Below are positions 7,708 through 17,449 of a DNA stretch of 42,984 nt, piece after piece. Source of the stretch: Deltaproteobacteria bacterium (GTDB lineage: Bacteria > Desulfobacterota > Binatia > HRBIN30). The translations under genes were made by a program, and so were the position numbers. The stretch lies in assembly GCA_016200585.1 (NCBI GenBank), contig JACQEN010000200.1:1-42984 (forward strand). The letters run 5' to 3'. Numbering within the stretch: the stretch's first letter is position 1; each line of letters begins with the position of its first letter. The notes below the pieces were generated by a model, which saw only the letters and a list, made by a program, of their open reading frames with translations, had not been told where the DNA came from and ran no database searches.

Positions 7708-8592
7708 ATGGCGGGGCGCGCCGCGTTCGATGCTATCCTGCGGACAATTCATCGGGGCCTGCCACCGCCGCAACCGCAATCCCTCGAACGCCTCCTTCGT
7801 CCATCTTTGGAACGTTTTGCCGCACTCCGGCAAAAGGCCACGCCGGTGCTTCTCGACGGCCTTATGGCGGATTGGCCGAATCGTAAGTGGTCGCTAGCCG
7901 GCCTGCGCGAGAGATTCGGCGACCGCCTGATCTCAGCAATTCCAACCACCAACGGACGACTCAACAGCGACATCCGCACTGGAGTGCAGTTCGAAGCGAT
8001 CCGTTTCGCCGATTACGTCGATCAGATTGAGCGCGGAGAACGGCCTGACTACTACCTCGCCGCTCCCGGCGATGTCTGGGTCCCGGAGCTGAAACAAGAG
8101 ATCCGAACGCCCGAGTATTGCCGCGACGCACCGTGGCAGAACTCCCGTCTGTGGGTCAGCGCCCCCGACACCTCGGCCCCGCTCCACCGTGACGTTGCTG
8201 AGAACATCTTCTTCCAACTCGTGGGACGAAAGCGTTTCTTTCTGTACGCCCCGGCTGCGTCGCCGTGGCTCTATTCGAATGGCTTCCGCTCGGCTCTGCC
8301 AAACTACACTCAGTTCGATCCCGAAACCCCCGACTACGATCGTTTCCCCCTCAGTCGCCACGTCGAACCGATCGAAGTCATTCTCGAGCCCGGCGACGCG
8401 ATCTATCTGCCGTCGCGCTGGTGGCATCAGGTGCGATCGCTCGACATCAGCGTCTCGTTCAACTTCTGGTGGGCGCAGGGCCTGCTCGCACCGATCGTCA
8501 AGGCGGCTGAATTCGTGAAGCGCACGCGCGGCCTTGAAATCTACGGCCTCGAGGCAAAGCTCCGTGCCAGTGGCAAGCTCGGCGGGCGCTGA
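7708..8592 (+). CDS. Cupin_8/JmjC-type Fe(II)/2-oxoglutarate oxygenase
   Basis: A 294-residue protein of the cupin-like (FIH/JmjC) family. The iron ligands are visible: H160-R-D162 in SAPLHRDVAENIFFQ and H240 in GDAIYLPSRWWHQV. K175 in GRKRF is positioned like the 2-oxoglutarate-binding lysine. The N-terminal part contains the usual 'PVLLDGLMADWP' segment near 46-57. These enzymes hydroxylate protein or small-molecule substrates in the cytoplasm; the target here is not known. ATG 7708 has GGGGAG at 7691-7696. The next gene, a desaturase-like protein, starts about 28 bases after its stop, so the two oxygen-dependent di- and mono-iron enzymes are likely co-transcribed. All canonical metal ligands are intact, unlike the second cupin at 21066. 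Confidence 0.85.
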   Translation: MAGRAAFDAILRTIHRGLPPPQPQSLERLLRPSLERFAALRQKATPVLLDGLMADWPNRKWSLAGLRERFGDRLISAIPTTNGRLNSDIRTGVQFEAIRFADYVDQIERGERPDYYLAAPGDVWVPELKQEIRTPEYCRDAPWQNSRLWVSAPDTSAPLHRDVAENIFFQLVGRKRFFLYAPAASPWLYSNGFRSALPNYTQFDPETPDYDRFPLSRHVEPIEVILEPGDAIYLPSRWWHQVRSLDISVSFNFWWAQGLLAPIVKAAEFVKRTRGLEIYGLEAKLRASGKLGGR

Positions 8593-8620
8593 TTCCAGGC
8601 AATTCCGCGCCGGTCGAGTC

Positions 8621-9637
8621 GTGGCGGAGCGCATCGAAGAAGCGTCGAACCTCGATCTTTGCGAAGCACCGAACCGGTCGACCGGGCTCATCTCCGAATT
8701 CGCCCACAGCCGGGGTGAGCTGTTCAATCGTTCCGGAGCTTCCTATCTCGAATTCAAGCTCAGCCTGGCGCCGCGATATCCGCGCACCTGGTTGAACATC
8801 ACGGGCGGTTATCTCGCTTTGATCATGACGGCGGTTGCCATGATGGTCGTGCACGCTGTTCCGTTGCTACCTGCAGCGGTCGCCGTTCTGCTCGGCGCCT
8901 TGTCGTTCGGCTGGTGGATTCACTACCTGATTCTATTCTTCCACGAAGCACTGCACTTCAACCTCGCGCCAACGAAGCAGTGGAACGACCGACTGGCCGC
9001 AGTGTTCATCAGCCCGTTGCTGGGTTTCAACGTCGCAACCTTCCGCGACGCGCACTTCGAGCACCACCGCCACTTGGGCACACCGCAGGACAACGAGGTC
9101 TCCTACTTCTCGGCGCTGACGCCGCGGTTCATTGTCGAATCCATTCTCGGCATCCGTATTGTACGCGCCCTTGTCGCAAAGCGACGCTATCTGCAACACA
9201 CACAAGCGCCGAGCGCCGTCGCGTGGCCGACGCTCCTGAGTAGTGCCGCGTTTCACGGATCCGTCATCGGCGCCAGCCTCGTAGCCGCTCAATACGCCCT
9301 GGCGATCGCCTGGGTTGCGGCGATGATTTCCGTTGCCCCGGCGCTCAATCTCATCCGCCAGATCCTCGAGCACCGCGACTTTGCGGCCCAGTCGAGCACG
9401 GACTATTCGCGGGTCGTGCACGGTCCGGTGGCGCGCATCTTCGGTGACGGTCCGCTTGCCAGCACCTTCGGCGCCGCTGGTTTCAATCGCCATCTCCTGC
9501 ACCACCTCGAACCGCAGATTTCATGCACCCGCCTGCGCGAGTTGGAGTCGTTCCTGAACGACACGGCGCTGGCAACGCGTCTCGCGGTCTGCCGCACCAC
9601 CTACTGGACGACCTTCGTCAGGCTGCTTCGAGCTTGA
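8621..9637 (+). CDS. Fatty acid desaturase-like membrane di-iron protein
   Basis: About 338 residues with the three histidine boxes of membrane desaturases and hydroxylases: HEALH at 108-112, H145FEHHRH151 and HLLHH at 291-295, plus an EH at 250-251. Hydrophobic helices at about 60-105 and 205-245 place the di-iron centre on the cytoplasmic face. Substrate could be a fatty acyl chain, carotenoid or other lipid; sequence alone does not decide. GTG 8621 is the first start after the upstream stop; TTG 8534 and GTG 8564/8570 would overlap the cupin gene by 23-59 bases. The gene is convergent with the next, with only 20 bases between stops and no obvious terminator. Confidence 0.83.
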   Translation: MAERIEEASNLDLCEAPNRSTGLISEFAHSRGELFNRSGASYLEFKLSLAPRYPRTWLNITGGYLALIMTAVAMMVVHAVPLLPAAVAVLLGALSFGWWIHYLILFFHEALHFNLAPTKQWNDRLAAVFISPLLGFNVATFRDAHFEHHRHLGTPQDNEVSYFSALTPRFIVESILGIRIVRALVAKRRYLQHTQAPSAVAWPTLLSSAAFHGSVIGASLVAAQYALAIAWVAAMISVAPALNLIRQILEHRDFAAQSSTDYSRVVHGPVARIFGDGPLASTFGAAGFNRHLLHHLEPQISCTRLRELESFLNDTALATRLAVCRTTYWTTFVRLLRA

Positions 9638-9657
9638 AGCCGAGGACGAAAGCAGCG

Positions 9658-11352
9658 TCAGATCTCCGGCGCTTCGTCGGCGAGATGACTCAGAGCCGCC
9701 GGCAGATCGGCTGACGCCGGTTGATTCTCGACGGACGCTCTGAGCCGTAGGAGGCGGAGCGCTTGTTCGAACATGCGGCCCTTGGGCATCGCATGGCGCG
9801 CATACCAATCCTCGGGAACAGCGAGAGGCGAGACCGGCAAAGGCATCCGCGTGGGCGACGATCCACGGGTGAGGCGACGGATCAGAAACTTCGCGAAGGC
9901 CTTCACCGAGCGCGCCCCCTCACGCGGGCGACGCAAGGCCTGCGCGAGCTTCCACCCGATGTAACGCGGCCGGAAGAAGAAGCGCCGGTAGGCGTCCTCG
10001 CAAAAGGCCTCGATCTCTTCCGCGCGCAAGCCCGGTAGGTTCAGGACACAACGATGTCCGCCTTCGGCGTTGAGCCAATCGCTAAAGCGGTCGCTGGCGA
10101 GGTAACCGTTTTCGCGTGCCCATTTGTAGTAGGTCGTCCCGGGAAACGGCATGACCGGGTAGAACTGAGCGCTGTCGAGGCGCAGCGACATGGCAAGCGC
10201 CAGCGTCTTTTCCATCGTATCACGTGTTTCACCCGGAAAGCCGACCATGAAGCAGCCGTGCACGAGGATGCCGAGGTCGCGCGCCGCATCGACGAAGGTT
10301 TTCGCCTGCTCGATCGCTTGTCCCTTCCACATGTTCTTCAAGAGCAAGGGATCGCCGCTCTCGAAACCCGTCGCACAGCAGCGGAACCCCGCTGCGGCCA
10401 TGTGCGCCAGGGTTTCCTTGTCGACATTGACGCGGACATTGGCGAACCACTTGAGACGAACACCCTGCTCTTTGACGAACCGTGCAACCTCCTTGGCGAA
10501 TCGGCGGTCGGCGGTGAACGTGTCGTCCTCGAAAACAATCTCCCGAACCTCCGGCATGCTGTCCTGAATCCACTTCATTTCACCGACGATCGAAGCCGGC
10601 GAACGCGTGCGGTACTCGTGCCCGTGCATGACCTGCGGATAGACGCAGTACGTGCACTTCGCCTGACAGCCGCGGCCGCCGATGAGCATCACCATCGGAT
10701 AGCTGGCGAGGGAGAAGGAATAGTGGCGCGGGTCGAGGAAGCGCTTGTAGATCGGCGCGATCCACGGCAGCTCGTCGACGTTGGCAATCGGCGGACGCAC
10801 CGGGCCGCGCACAACGCTGCCGTCGCTACACCGCAACCCGAGGGCAGCAATGCGCCGCAGCCGATCGAACAACGCAGCGCTCGACGCGGCGGGCTCGGCT
10901 AGGGCGCTGGCGAGATCGCGGACGGTGTAGTCGTATTCGCCGATGGCAACGAAGTCGATCTCCGGGAACGCCGTCAGCGTCTCCCGCCACAGTGCGGTGA
11001 CGTGCGTTCCCACCATGCAGACACGGGTCGACGGCAGCCGTCGTTTGATTTCCGTAGCCAGCCGCAAATCGTTCTCCGCACTCGCCGTCGACGTCTCGAG
11101 AACACAGAGATCCGGCCGATAAGCGTCGAGCCGCGCATAGAGAACGTCCGCCGAGATGTCCGCCGCCGGACAGTCGTAGAGAAAGATGTCGAACCCCGCG
11201 GCATCGAGCACCGCCGCCGCGTGCGCCAGCCAGTAGGGGTAGTACAACGCGCCCGACTGGATGACGCCGGGGCTGCGCTGGCTGCGCGAGTAGCGCTTGT
11301 AGTATGGCGGATTGATCAGCGCGACCTTGAACGGCGCGTCGGCACAACGCAT
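9658..11352 (-). CDS. B12-binding-type radical SAM protein
   Basis: 564 residues. The N-terminal half (residues 8-200) has the B12-binding Rossmann pattern: KVALINPPYY, a LCVLETSTAS strand, VCMVGTHVTA and DFVAIGEYDYT. The rSAM motif C229-C233-C236 (GRGCQAKCTYC) follows, then barrel motifs REIVFEDDTFT, CCATGFESGD and CFMVGFPGET that are typical of the B12-rSAM group, which includes the hopanoid HpnJ-like and other C-methylase or ring-forming enzymes. I do not see a DxHxxG cobalamin motif. ATG 11352 is preferred to TTG 11358. Neighbouring desaturase, methyltransferase and glycosyltransferase genes suggest lipid or glycolipid modification, but that is inference. Confidence 0.83.
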   Translation of the reverse strand: MRCADAPFKVALINPPYYKRYSRSQRSPGVIQSGALYYPYWLAHAAAVLDAAGFDIFLYDCPAADISADVLYARLDAYRPDLCVLETSTASAENDLRLATEIKRRLPSTRVCMVGTHVTALWRETLTAFPEIDFVAIGEYDYTVRDLASALAEPAASSAALFDRLRRIAALGLRCSDGSVVRGPVRPPIANVDELPWIAPIYKRFLDPRHYSFSLASYPMVMLIGGRGCQAKCTYCVYPQVMHGHEYRTRSPASIVGEMKWIQDSMPEVREIVFEDDTFTADRRFAKEVARFVKEQGVRLKWFANVRVNVDKETLAHMAAAGFRCCATGFESGDPLLLKNMWKGQAIEQAKTFVDAARDLGILVHGCFMVGFPGETRDTMEKTLALAMSLRLDSAQFYPVMPFPGTTYYKWARENGYLASDRFSDWLNAEGGHRCVLNLPGLRAEEIEAFCEDAYRRFFFRPRYIGWKLAQALRRPREGARSVKAFAKFLIRRLTRGSSPTRMPLPVSPLAVPEDWYARHAMPKGRMFEQALRLLRLRASVENQPASADLPAALSHLADEAPEI

Positions 11353-11362
11353 CGGCAAGACG

Positions 11363-11390
11363 CTAACACGAGCCCCGAAGTGTGTAAAAT
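11363..11390 (+). promoter_or_regulatory. Candidate sigma70 promoter for the methyltransferase gene
   Basis: CTAACA (11363-11368, 4 of 6 to consensus) and TAAAAT (11385-11390, 5 of 6) are 16 bases apart in the divergent region between the rSAM and methyltransferase genes. The leader to ATG 11465 would be about 68 bases. Confidence 0.35.
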
Positions 11391-11464
11391 CCGATCTCTA
11401 CGCTGGCTTGAAATCGCGCGCGGAGGTGGATCGAGCCCGGGTCCTGTGCCATCAAGAGGTCCGC

Positions 11465-12202
11465 ATGGCCATCGATCGCAGCGGCGTACACGGCTGGAAG
11501 CGCCACGCCATCGACCTCGTCGATCAGCTGGTTTTGCGGCTGCCTTTCGTCAGCGAGCTCTTCAATCAAGGGCTTTCGAAGACGATGGGGCTGCTGGCGG
11601 CGTTCCATTTGCTCAGCCGTCTGGAGATCGAGGGAGACTATCTCGAGTTCGGTGTCTTCCGCGGCGAGACCTTTCGCAACGCCATTCGCGCCGCACAACA
11701 AGGATTCCGCGCCACAAAGGAAGGGCGCTTCGGCGGGCGCTTCTTCGCCTTCGATTCATTTTCCGGTCTGCCGCAAGTCGAGTCGATGGGCGACGGCGTC
11801 AACCTCTACGCCGCCGGTGAATTCGCCGCTTCCCGTAGGACATTCGAACAAACCCTGGGAACGCTGCTGCAGCGATTTCCGATCGAGATCGTTGCCGGAT
11901 GGTTCAGCGAAACGCTGACGCCGGAGACGACGCAACGCCTGCGTCTGGTGAAGGCCGCCTTTGTGAACGTCGATTGCGATCTGTACGAATCGACCGTGCC
12001 GGTGCTCGAGTTTGTCACGCCGTTGCTGCAAACCGGCACAGTCCTCTACTTCGACGACTGGTTTTCCTATCGCGGATCGATCAGCGAAGGTGAACCGCGC
12101 GCCGCCCAAGAATGGCTGCAGCGCAACCCGCGAATCCGACTCGTCGACTACCGCAACGTCGGAATCACCGGCAAGATGTTCATCGTCAACGTCGCTCGCT
12201 GA
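11465..12202 (+). CDS. TylF/MycF-like class I SAM-dependent methyltransferase
   Basis: 245 residues. The SAM-binding motif I region is DYLEFGVFRGETF at 58-70, and FFAFDSFSGLP at 93-103 is the hallmark of the macrocin-O-methyltransferase (TylF) family. VNVDCDLYESTVPVLEF at 168-183 and VLYFDDWF at 193-200 supply the acidic residues that in this family bind Mg2+ and line the active site (D170, D172, D197, D198). It probably O-methylates a sugar hydroxyl, which fits nearby glycosyltransferase genes. ATG 11465 is preceded by AGAGGT at a suitable distance; the frame is open further upstream but no motif lies there. The end is convergent with the GT2 gene (13 bases apart). Confidence 0.82.
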   Translation: MAIDRSGVHGWKRHAIDLVDQLVLRLPFVSELFNQGLSKTMGLLAAFHLLSRLEIEGDYLEFGVFRGETFRNAIRAAQQGFRATKEGRFGGRFFAFDSFSGLPQVESMGDGVNLYAAGEFAASRRTFEQTLGTLLQRFPIEIVAGWFSETLTPETTQRLRLVKAAFVNVDCDLYESTVPVLEFVTPLLQTGTVLYFDDWFSYRGSISEGEPRAAQEWLQRNPRIRLVDYRNVGITGKMFIVNVAR

Positions 12203-12215
12203 TCGCGGCCGGGGC

Positions 12216-13232
12216 TCACCGAACAAACCTGTCACGCCGGCGCGGCAACTCGAACAACAAGCCGGCTCCGAAGCTCAGGTGGGTGAACCAGACAACCAGC
12301 GACGCTGCCAACCACACGACGGCCCCTTGCCCCTGGCGCCGGGCCTCTCCGAACAAGAGCAGCGCAATCGCCGCGAGATGCACGCCCGCAAGCAATGCAA
12401 GAGGCAACCAAGCTCCTCCGCCGGCGACACACCAAACACTGGCGCTCAGATAGGCCAACACCACAGCCGCAGGGGCAAGGAACTTCGGATGGAACGCCTC
12501 CGGGTGCCGCTTCATGTGAAAGCAATTGCCGCGACCGTAGAGAAACATATTACGCAGCCAGCTGCGTAGCGTTGGGCGTAGCGCGTGATCGACCACCATA
12601 TTGGGGTTCACCCACAGCGTGTAGCCCTTGCCAATCAGGCGGCGACTGACTTCCAGATCTTCACAAACCCGGGTGTAGGCTTGGTCGAAACCGCCGACAT
12701 CCTCCAAGGCGGAGCGCCGATAGACGACGTTCAATGTCGGACAATGAGCAACGGGCATGCGCACGGTGAGCGGACGGTTGAGGATCGAGTCGTGTCCGCC
12801 CACATAGGTAGGAAGCAACACCGCATAGGCACGATACAGAAGCCGCCCGTCTTGCGGCACGCGATTCGTGCCGCCAAAGGCGCCACAATGCCGATCCGCA
12901 GAACAAACCTTCAACGCTTCGGACACCGCAGCTGCCCAGCCCGGTTGCACGACGCAATCGATGTCGACGAAGGCAACCCACGGCGTCCGACTCTGCCGCC
13001 AGGCAAAGTCGCGCGCCGCCGCCAGACCATCGCCTTCGAAGCGCAGGACGCTCAGCCGCTCCCCCTGTTCGCTTGCCCAGCGCGCCAACAGCTGCGGGGT
13101 GTGGTCGCGCGAGGCGTGGTCGACGACCACAATCGGTGTCCGGAACGGCGCGGTCTCATCGACGAGTGCCTGTAGGCACTTGTCAACGTAGGCCGCTCCG
13201 TCGCGGACGCAAATGCAAACCGTCAGCTCCAT
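12216..13232 (-). CDS. GT2 family glycosyltransferase with C-terminal membrane helices
   Basis: 338 residues. GT-A fold signatures are clear: MELTVCICVRDGAAYV at the N-terminus, VVVDHASRDHT at 35-45 (nucleotide binding), the metal-binding FVDIDCVV at 88-95, and the catalytic-region VCEDLEVSRRL after GGFD. The last 90 residues contain two or three hydrophobic helices that anchor the protein in the inner membrane. Sugar donor and acceptor are unknown; the layout is typical of lipid or exopolysaccharide glycosylation. It is divergent from the desaturase-like gene at 13356, sharing a 123-base promoter region, and convergent with the methyltransferase. ATG 13232 begins directly with the first beta-strand, which supports the start. 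Confidence 0.85.
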   Translation of the reverse strand: MELTVCICVRDGAAYVDKCLQALVDETAPFRTPIVVVDHASRDHTPQLLARWASEQGERLSVLRFEGDGLAAARDFAWRQSRTPWVAFVDIDCVVQPGWAAAVSEALKVCSADRHCGAFGGTNRVPQDGRLLYRAYAVLLPTYVGGHDSILNRPLTVRMPVAHCPTLNVVYRRSALEDVGGFDQAYTRVCEDLEVSRRLIGKGYTLWVNPNMVVDHALRPTLRSWLRNMFLYGRGNCFHMKRHPEAFHPKFLAPAAVVLAYLSASVWCVAGGGAWLPLALLAGVHLAAIALLLFGEARRQGQGAVVWLAASLVVWFTHLSFGAGLLFELPRRRDRFVR

Positions 13233-13355
13233 CGTTTCATTCTACTCGAAGCGATCGTCGCACAAACTCAGGAGTCGAGCGATCAGCCCGGCCAGCAACC
13301 GGAGAAACTTTGATTGACCGGAAACTCGCGAGTCGAATAGGATGAAGGGCGAGTC

Positions 13356-14201
13356 ATGACTGCCGAGTTCCTGTCGCGCCACAAGCACGGCCTCTATTGG
13401 TTGCACATCAGCTTGGTGGTGGGCACCATTTGCCTGATCGTACCGGTTATCGCCTGGACGGGTGGTGCCGTTCCATCCGGCTTTCGAGCGCTGATCATCT
13501 TCGTCCTCACAACGGTTGCCTTTTGTCAGAATCAGGGGCTGGTCCACCATTGCGCCCATCATCTGCCGAAGGGACCTTACCCGCTCGGCCTCTACGCGGC
13601 GCGCTTCCTCCACTATCTGGGAGGGCTGCCATACACCAAGACACGCTTCGCCCATCGTTTGCACCACGCCCATTTGGGAAGCTCCTTGGACCCAGATCGC
13701 GTCGGCTACGAGAGCACGACGACCGTAATGAAACGGCTGCGCTATCTCGTACTGATCGGACCGTTGCGCGCACGCTTTGCTCCGGTCGACACGTCCTACG
13801 CGCTCAACGCCATGTCGCCCGACCGGCGCGCCCAGCATGAGCGTTCGTGCCGTCGCGATTGGCGCTTGGTGGGGCTGACTCATCTCATCCTGATGGGGCT
13901 CTGCGGACTCTATTATCCGGTGGTTTTCGCGGCGTTGTTGTTCGCCAATGTCCTGTCGAATGTGCGCGAGATGGCCGAGCACGGCAACCGTGGCCAAGGT
14001 GCGTACATCAACCTCGACGTGTCGGTACCCGGCGTGCTCTTCTTCTCGACGCCCGGCTTCTGGTTCCACGCCGTTCACCACATGGACGCGAGTATCCACT
14101 ATCTCGACTTGCCGAGCGTTGCGCGCCGGTTCACGCCGAAGACCAACCTACCGTTTCTTCAGCGCCACAGCGCCGTCGCCTACCTGTTTACAGGTCGCTG
14201 A
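13356..14201 (+). CDS. Second fatty acid desaturase-like membrane protein
   Basis: 281 residues, distinct from the desaturase at 8621. Histidine clusters are H64-H65-C-A-H68-H69, H100-R-L-H103-H104-A-H106, E208-H209 and H238-A-V-H241-H242 with H248. Hydrophobic helices at about 15-57 and 172-200 flank them. The first box is HHCAHH rather than the usual HDxxH, so the exact reaction (desaturation, hydroxylation or ketolation) is open. ATG 13356 has AAGGGCGAG just upstream. The gene ends only six bases from the end of the opposing GT39-like gene. A TTGACC (13314-13319) with TAGGAT (13338-13343) is a weak promoter candidate. Confidence 0.75.
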   Translation: MTAEFLSRHKHGLYWLHISLVVGTICLIVPVIAWTGGAVPSGFRALIIFVLTTVAFCQNQGLVHHCAHHLPKGPYPLGLYAARFLHYLGGLPYTKTRFAHRLHHAHLGSSLDPDRVGYESTTTVMKRLRYLVLIGPLRARFAPVDTSYALNAMSPDRRAQHERSCRRDWRLVGLTHLILMGLCGLYYPVVFAALLFANVLSNVREMAEHGNRGQGAYINLDVSVPGVLFFSTPGFWFHAVHHMDASIHYLDLPSVARRFTPKTNLPFLQRHSAVAYLFTGR

Positions 14202-14207
14202 GCCGAC

Positions 14208-16199
14208 TCAGCTGGATGTACCCGCGACGAGATCGTGGATCAGCCAGCCAACGTCGATGATCGAAGCGAGGATCGCTGCCGCCATCCATGCGGTCACCAA
14301 CCGCGGCCAACGCTGCCATAGCCACTCCAAACCTTCGACAAGCAACCTCAGGATCGGCACGATCACCGGCAGGAAATAGATCGCCTTCATCCAGGTGAAC
14401 AACATCCATTGCCGGTGATAGTTGACGATCAGGACCACCATCGCCGACACCATGACGCCCAGATAGAAGAGCGGCGGCCAATCGTTCGTCCGGACGGACG
14501 AGAGCAAGCCGCGAGCCGCAGCCGTGCTCCACAGCGATCGCAGGAGCTTCGCGGCGCCGATCAGAAGTGCCGACAGCGGCAACAGACCGAACAGCAGACA
14601 CCAGCGTCCCAGCCATGCAAGAAGCGGGCTGGGGTTGTTCCAGATTGCATTGTCGAAACGCAAGAACAGCGCCCGGCCGTAGACCTGCGACCACAATGAT
14701 TCACGGTGTAGCGGGTAAGGTGGTTTGCCGAAGTCGTCGTCGAACGGCACGCGTAGAAGCTCGATGATACGAAACGTGAAGAATATCTGAGGCAGCCAAT
14801 CGTCCCCGCGCGGCACTTCGACCTGCAGCATGGGCACTTCGAACTCGTCATTGACGAACGGCGTGTGGCGCTCCGCGATGTTGTGCCGGTAGGGATCGAC
14901 CCAAGGCACAACCAGCAGGAACCCTAGAATGAACACCGCGGCGGCGGTCGTGTAGGCGCGACGTTGATCGGCAGAGGCCGCAGCCAACTTGAGAAGCAAG
15001 CTTGCCGCACCGACGGCGAAGATGATCCAGCCGGTGGCCTTGCTGAGCGCCGCGAGGATGGCAAACAACGTCGCCCCGATGACGGGCCTGAGCGTTGCCT
15101 CGGAGAGACAGCGGTCGAGGCAAAGAATCGCCAGCGACGAGAACAAGATGCAGAATCCGTCGTTGGTTGCCTGGGAAAAGATCCCCACCACGGCGGCGTT
15201 GAAGGAGAGAAACGCAATGGACAAGATTCGCACCGCCGAGCTGCTGCGCAGTCGGCGCGAATAGACGTAGACGGCGACGAGCAGCACCGTACCGGCAAGG
15301 AAGTTCAGAAGGTTTCCCCACATGCGTAACCCCTGGCCGTGCACCAGCTCGGCAATCGCCGCCAACGCATAGTGATACAGCTTCGGGTGCGCACACTACA
15401 TGCAGACCGACGAAGCCGGCTGCACCCAGCCGGCATTGCGTATCAGCGCGACAACCTGGAGGTGATCATCGTTCGCCTCGGTGTTGATCACGCAGAGCCA
15501 TGCACGCGCGACAGCACTGGCGAGGAGAATGACGAGGATCCAGCGCTCCTCACGGCCGAGGTTCCGGCGCCAGGCGCGAAGTCGCCGGTACAGCTCCGTC
15601 AATCGCGTCGCGGCAGTCTGGACAGCGTAGCGCAACCCGCGCGCGACGAGAGTCAGGCACCAGCGCAAGCCTTGCACCGTAGCGACCGCGAGACGGAAAC
15701 TTTCCCGGCGCAAGGCAAGCGCCAACAATCCCCAACCGGCCGACAGGATCAGGCCGCGAGCGTGACGCTTCCACCAGGGTCGCGGCGGCAGCCCCGACCA
15801 CTCCCAACCGAAAGCGGCTTCGCGCGAGCGAACATTGGACGCCAGGGCCGCAATCAGGTCGGCAGGCTCTACGCCGCGTGACACAACGATGGCAAAGCGC
15901 GAAGTCCGTACGGCCGTAGACGTCCCCTGACTCGGGTGACGCAGCTCGATTTCGAGTCGGCTGCCGCCGCACTCGTAGGTACTCACGACCCTTCCACGCT
16001 CCGCATGGGCGCCCTTCCAGAAACACGAGGGAGGAAGTCCGCCGTCGCGGCCCAACATCGCCGCAAGCAGATCCTCCTGGCCCGGCGGAATGACGGCGAC
16101 GCGATCAGCGCTCCACTGGTCGAGTGCGATGATGCCGAGAGAAAGCCCGAGCAGGCAGACCAGGGATGCTTGAACGACGCGAATCAACACCTTCCACAT
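14208..16199 (-). pseudogene. GT39-like membrane glycosyltransferase interrupted by in-frame TAG
   Basis: One continuous frame of 663 codons, broken only by TAG at 15396-15398 (codon 268). The product has an N-terminal helix (about 5-26), a periplasmic segment to about 150, then helices and the loop TEANDDHLQVVALIR, whose acidic residues match the catalytic first loop of PMT/ArnT-type (GT39) transferases. The stop falls inside a conserved-looking loop, VCM-TAG-CAHPKLYHY, and many more helices follow it in the same frame. These enzymes move sugars from polyprenyl phosphate donors to lipids or proteins, which fits the polyprenyl-phosphate GT2 gene 26 bases upstream. Explanations are a recent nonsense mutation, an assembly error, amber read-through or restart as two polypeptides (for example from TTG 15365). 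TAG is an ordinary terminator for several other genes here. Confidence 0.78.
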
Positions 16200-16225
16200 C
16201 GCTCGCTCACGCACTGCGACGCAGC

Positions 16226-17449
16226 TCAACGCGCGGTAGCCGCCGGGTTGCGCCGCGGCACCAGAAGCATGCTCAAGAAGAACGACGAGAAGATCGTCTG
16301 AGCCCCGACGATCATGAGCGTCGAGGCTTGAATGGCAGGCCGCAGCGCGTCGAGCGCTCCGCGGCCGCTCGCCAGCCAACCGATCAGAACCATCGCGTCG
16401 ATGAAGAATCCCCAGACGAAGAGGATCGTGCCGAGGACCAACCCACGCTCCAGCGTGAAGAAACGCAGGAGCCAGTTGATGGTCCGATCGTGCGTGTAGA
16501 GACGGGCGGCGTGCGAATACACCTTGGCAAACAAGCCGGTGCTGACGATTTGATAACCAAGGACGATCAACAGGCTTCCGAGAGCCATGTAGTGAACGTC
16601 GAAATTGAGGCCGAAGAGAACGCGGGGTCCCGACGAGAGAAAAACCACCGGAAGCACACCGAGGACGATGCACAGCGCGCCCGGCAGCAAGAAGAGAGAC
16701 CATGGCGAGAACAGCAACATCAGTCGCAGGGTTCGCCAGCCATCGCGAAACGGCCGCAAATGCGGCCTGCGGTTGCGACCGTCACGATAGAGCGAGATCG
16801 GAATTTCGACGATGCGCATGCGCGCCAGCGCCGCCTTGATCACCATCTCACAGGCGAAGTCCATACCGGTCGTCTGCAGCTGCATCCTGCGATAGGCATC
16901 TTTCGTGAAAGCCCGCATGCCGCAATACACGTCGGAGATGCCGGCGCGAAACAGCAGGTTCAACAACAGCGAGAAGAACGGGTTGCCGACCCACCGATTG
17001 AGCTTGGGCATCGCTCCGCTTTCGATCCGACCGCGTAGACGCGTACCCATGACGAGATCGGCGCCCCGACGTAATTCTTCGACAAAGCGGCCGAGGTCGG
17101 TGAGGTCGTACGAATCGTCCGAGTCCGCCATGAGAATGTACGGCGCACGACACGCCTCGATTCCCGTGGTCAGGGCGTTGCCATACCCAGGATTCGGCTC
17201 GTCGACAACGCGGGCGCCGCAATCTGAGGCGATGTCCCGCGAGCCATCGGAAGAACCGTTGTCGACGACAACGATTTCACCGCGGATCCGAAGCTCATCG
17301 AAGGTCCGCAGCGCCTTGGTGACGCAGGTACCGACCGTCGCCGCTTCGTTGAGGCACGGCAGGACGACGCTCAACTCGTAGGACGCCGAGTCTTGATCGC
17401 GGACATCGGCTCTAGTGTCTTCGAGCGCCTGCATAGCGATCTTTGGCAT
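16226..17449 (-). CDS. Polyprenyl-phosphate GT2 glycosyltransferase (DPM1/GtrB-like)
   Basis: 407 residues. The catalytic GT-A domain covers about 25-235: LSVVLPCLNEAATVG, VVVDNGSSDGSRD at 60-72, and the metal site MADSDDSYD at 107-115. The sequence PNPGYGNALTTG and the pair ISDVYCGMRAFTK are typical of dolichol/polyprenyl-phosphate hexose transferases. Four hydrophobic helices occupy about 240-395. It likely makes the polyprenyl-phosphate sugar used by the GT39-like protein encoded 26 bases downstream. ATG 17449 is preferred to TTG 17467. Confidence 0.87.
   Translation of the reverse strand: MPKIAMQALEDTRADVRDQDSASYELSVVLPCLNEAATVGTCVTKALRTFDELRIRGEIVVVDNGSSDGSRDIASDCGARVVDEPNPGYGNALTTGIEACRAPYILMADSDDSYDLTDLGRFVEELRRGADLVMGTRLRGRIESGAMPKLNRWVGNPFFSLLLNLLFRAGISDVYCGMRAFTKDAYRRMQLQTTGMDFACEMVIKAALARMRIVEIPISLYRDGRNRRPHLRPFRDGWRTLRLMLLFSPWSLFLLPGALCIVLGVLPVVFLSSGPRVLFGLNFDVHYMALGSLLIVLGYQIVSTGLFAKVYSHAARLYTHDRTINWLLRFFTLERGLVLGTILFVWGFFIDAMVLIGWLASGRGALDALRPAIQASTLMIVGAQTIFSSFFLSMLLVPRRNPAATAR

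Noticed and set aside
15396-15398. Genome-wide recoding of TAG
   Set aside because: TAG ends several normal genes in the window (for example at 617, 1675, 22095, 22107 and 30223), so any read-through at 15396 would have to be local.
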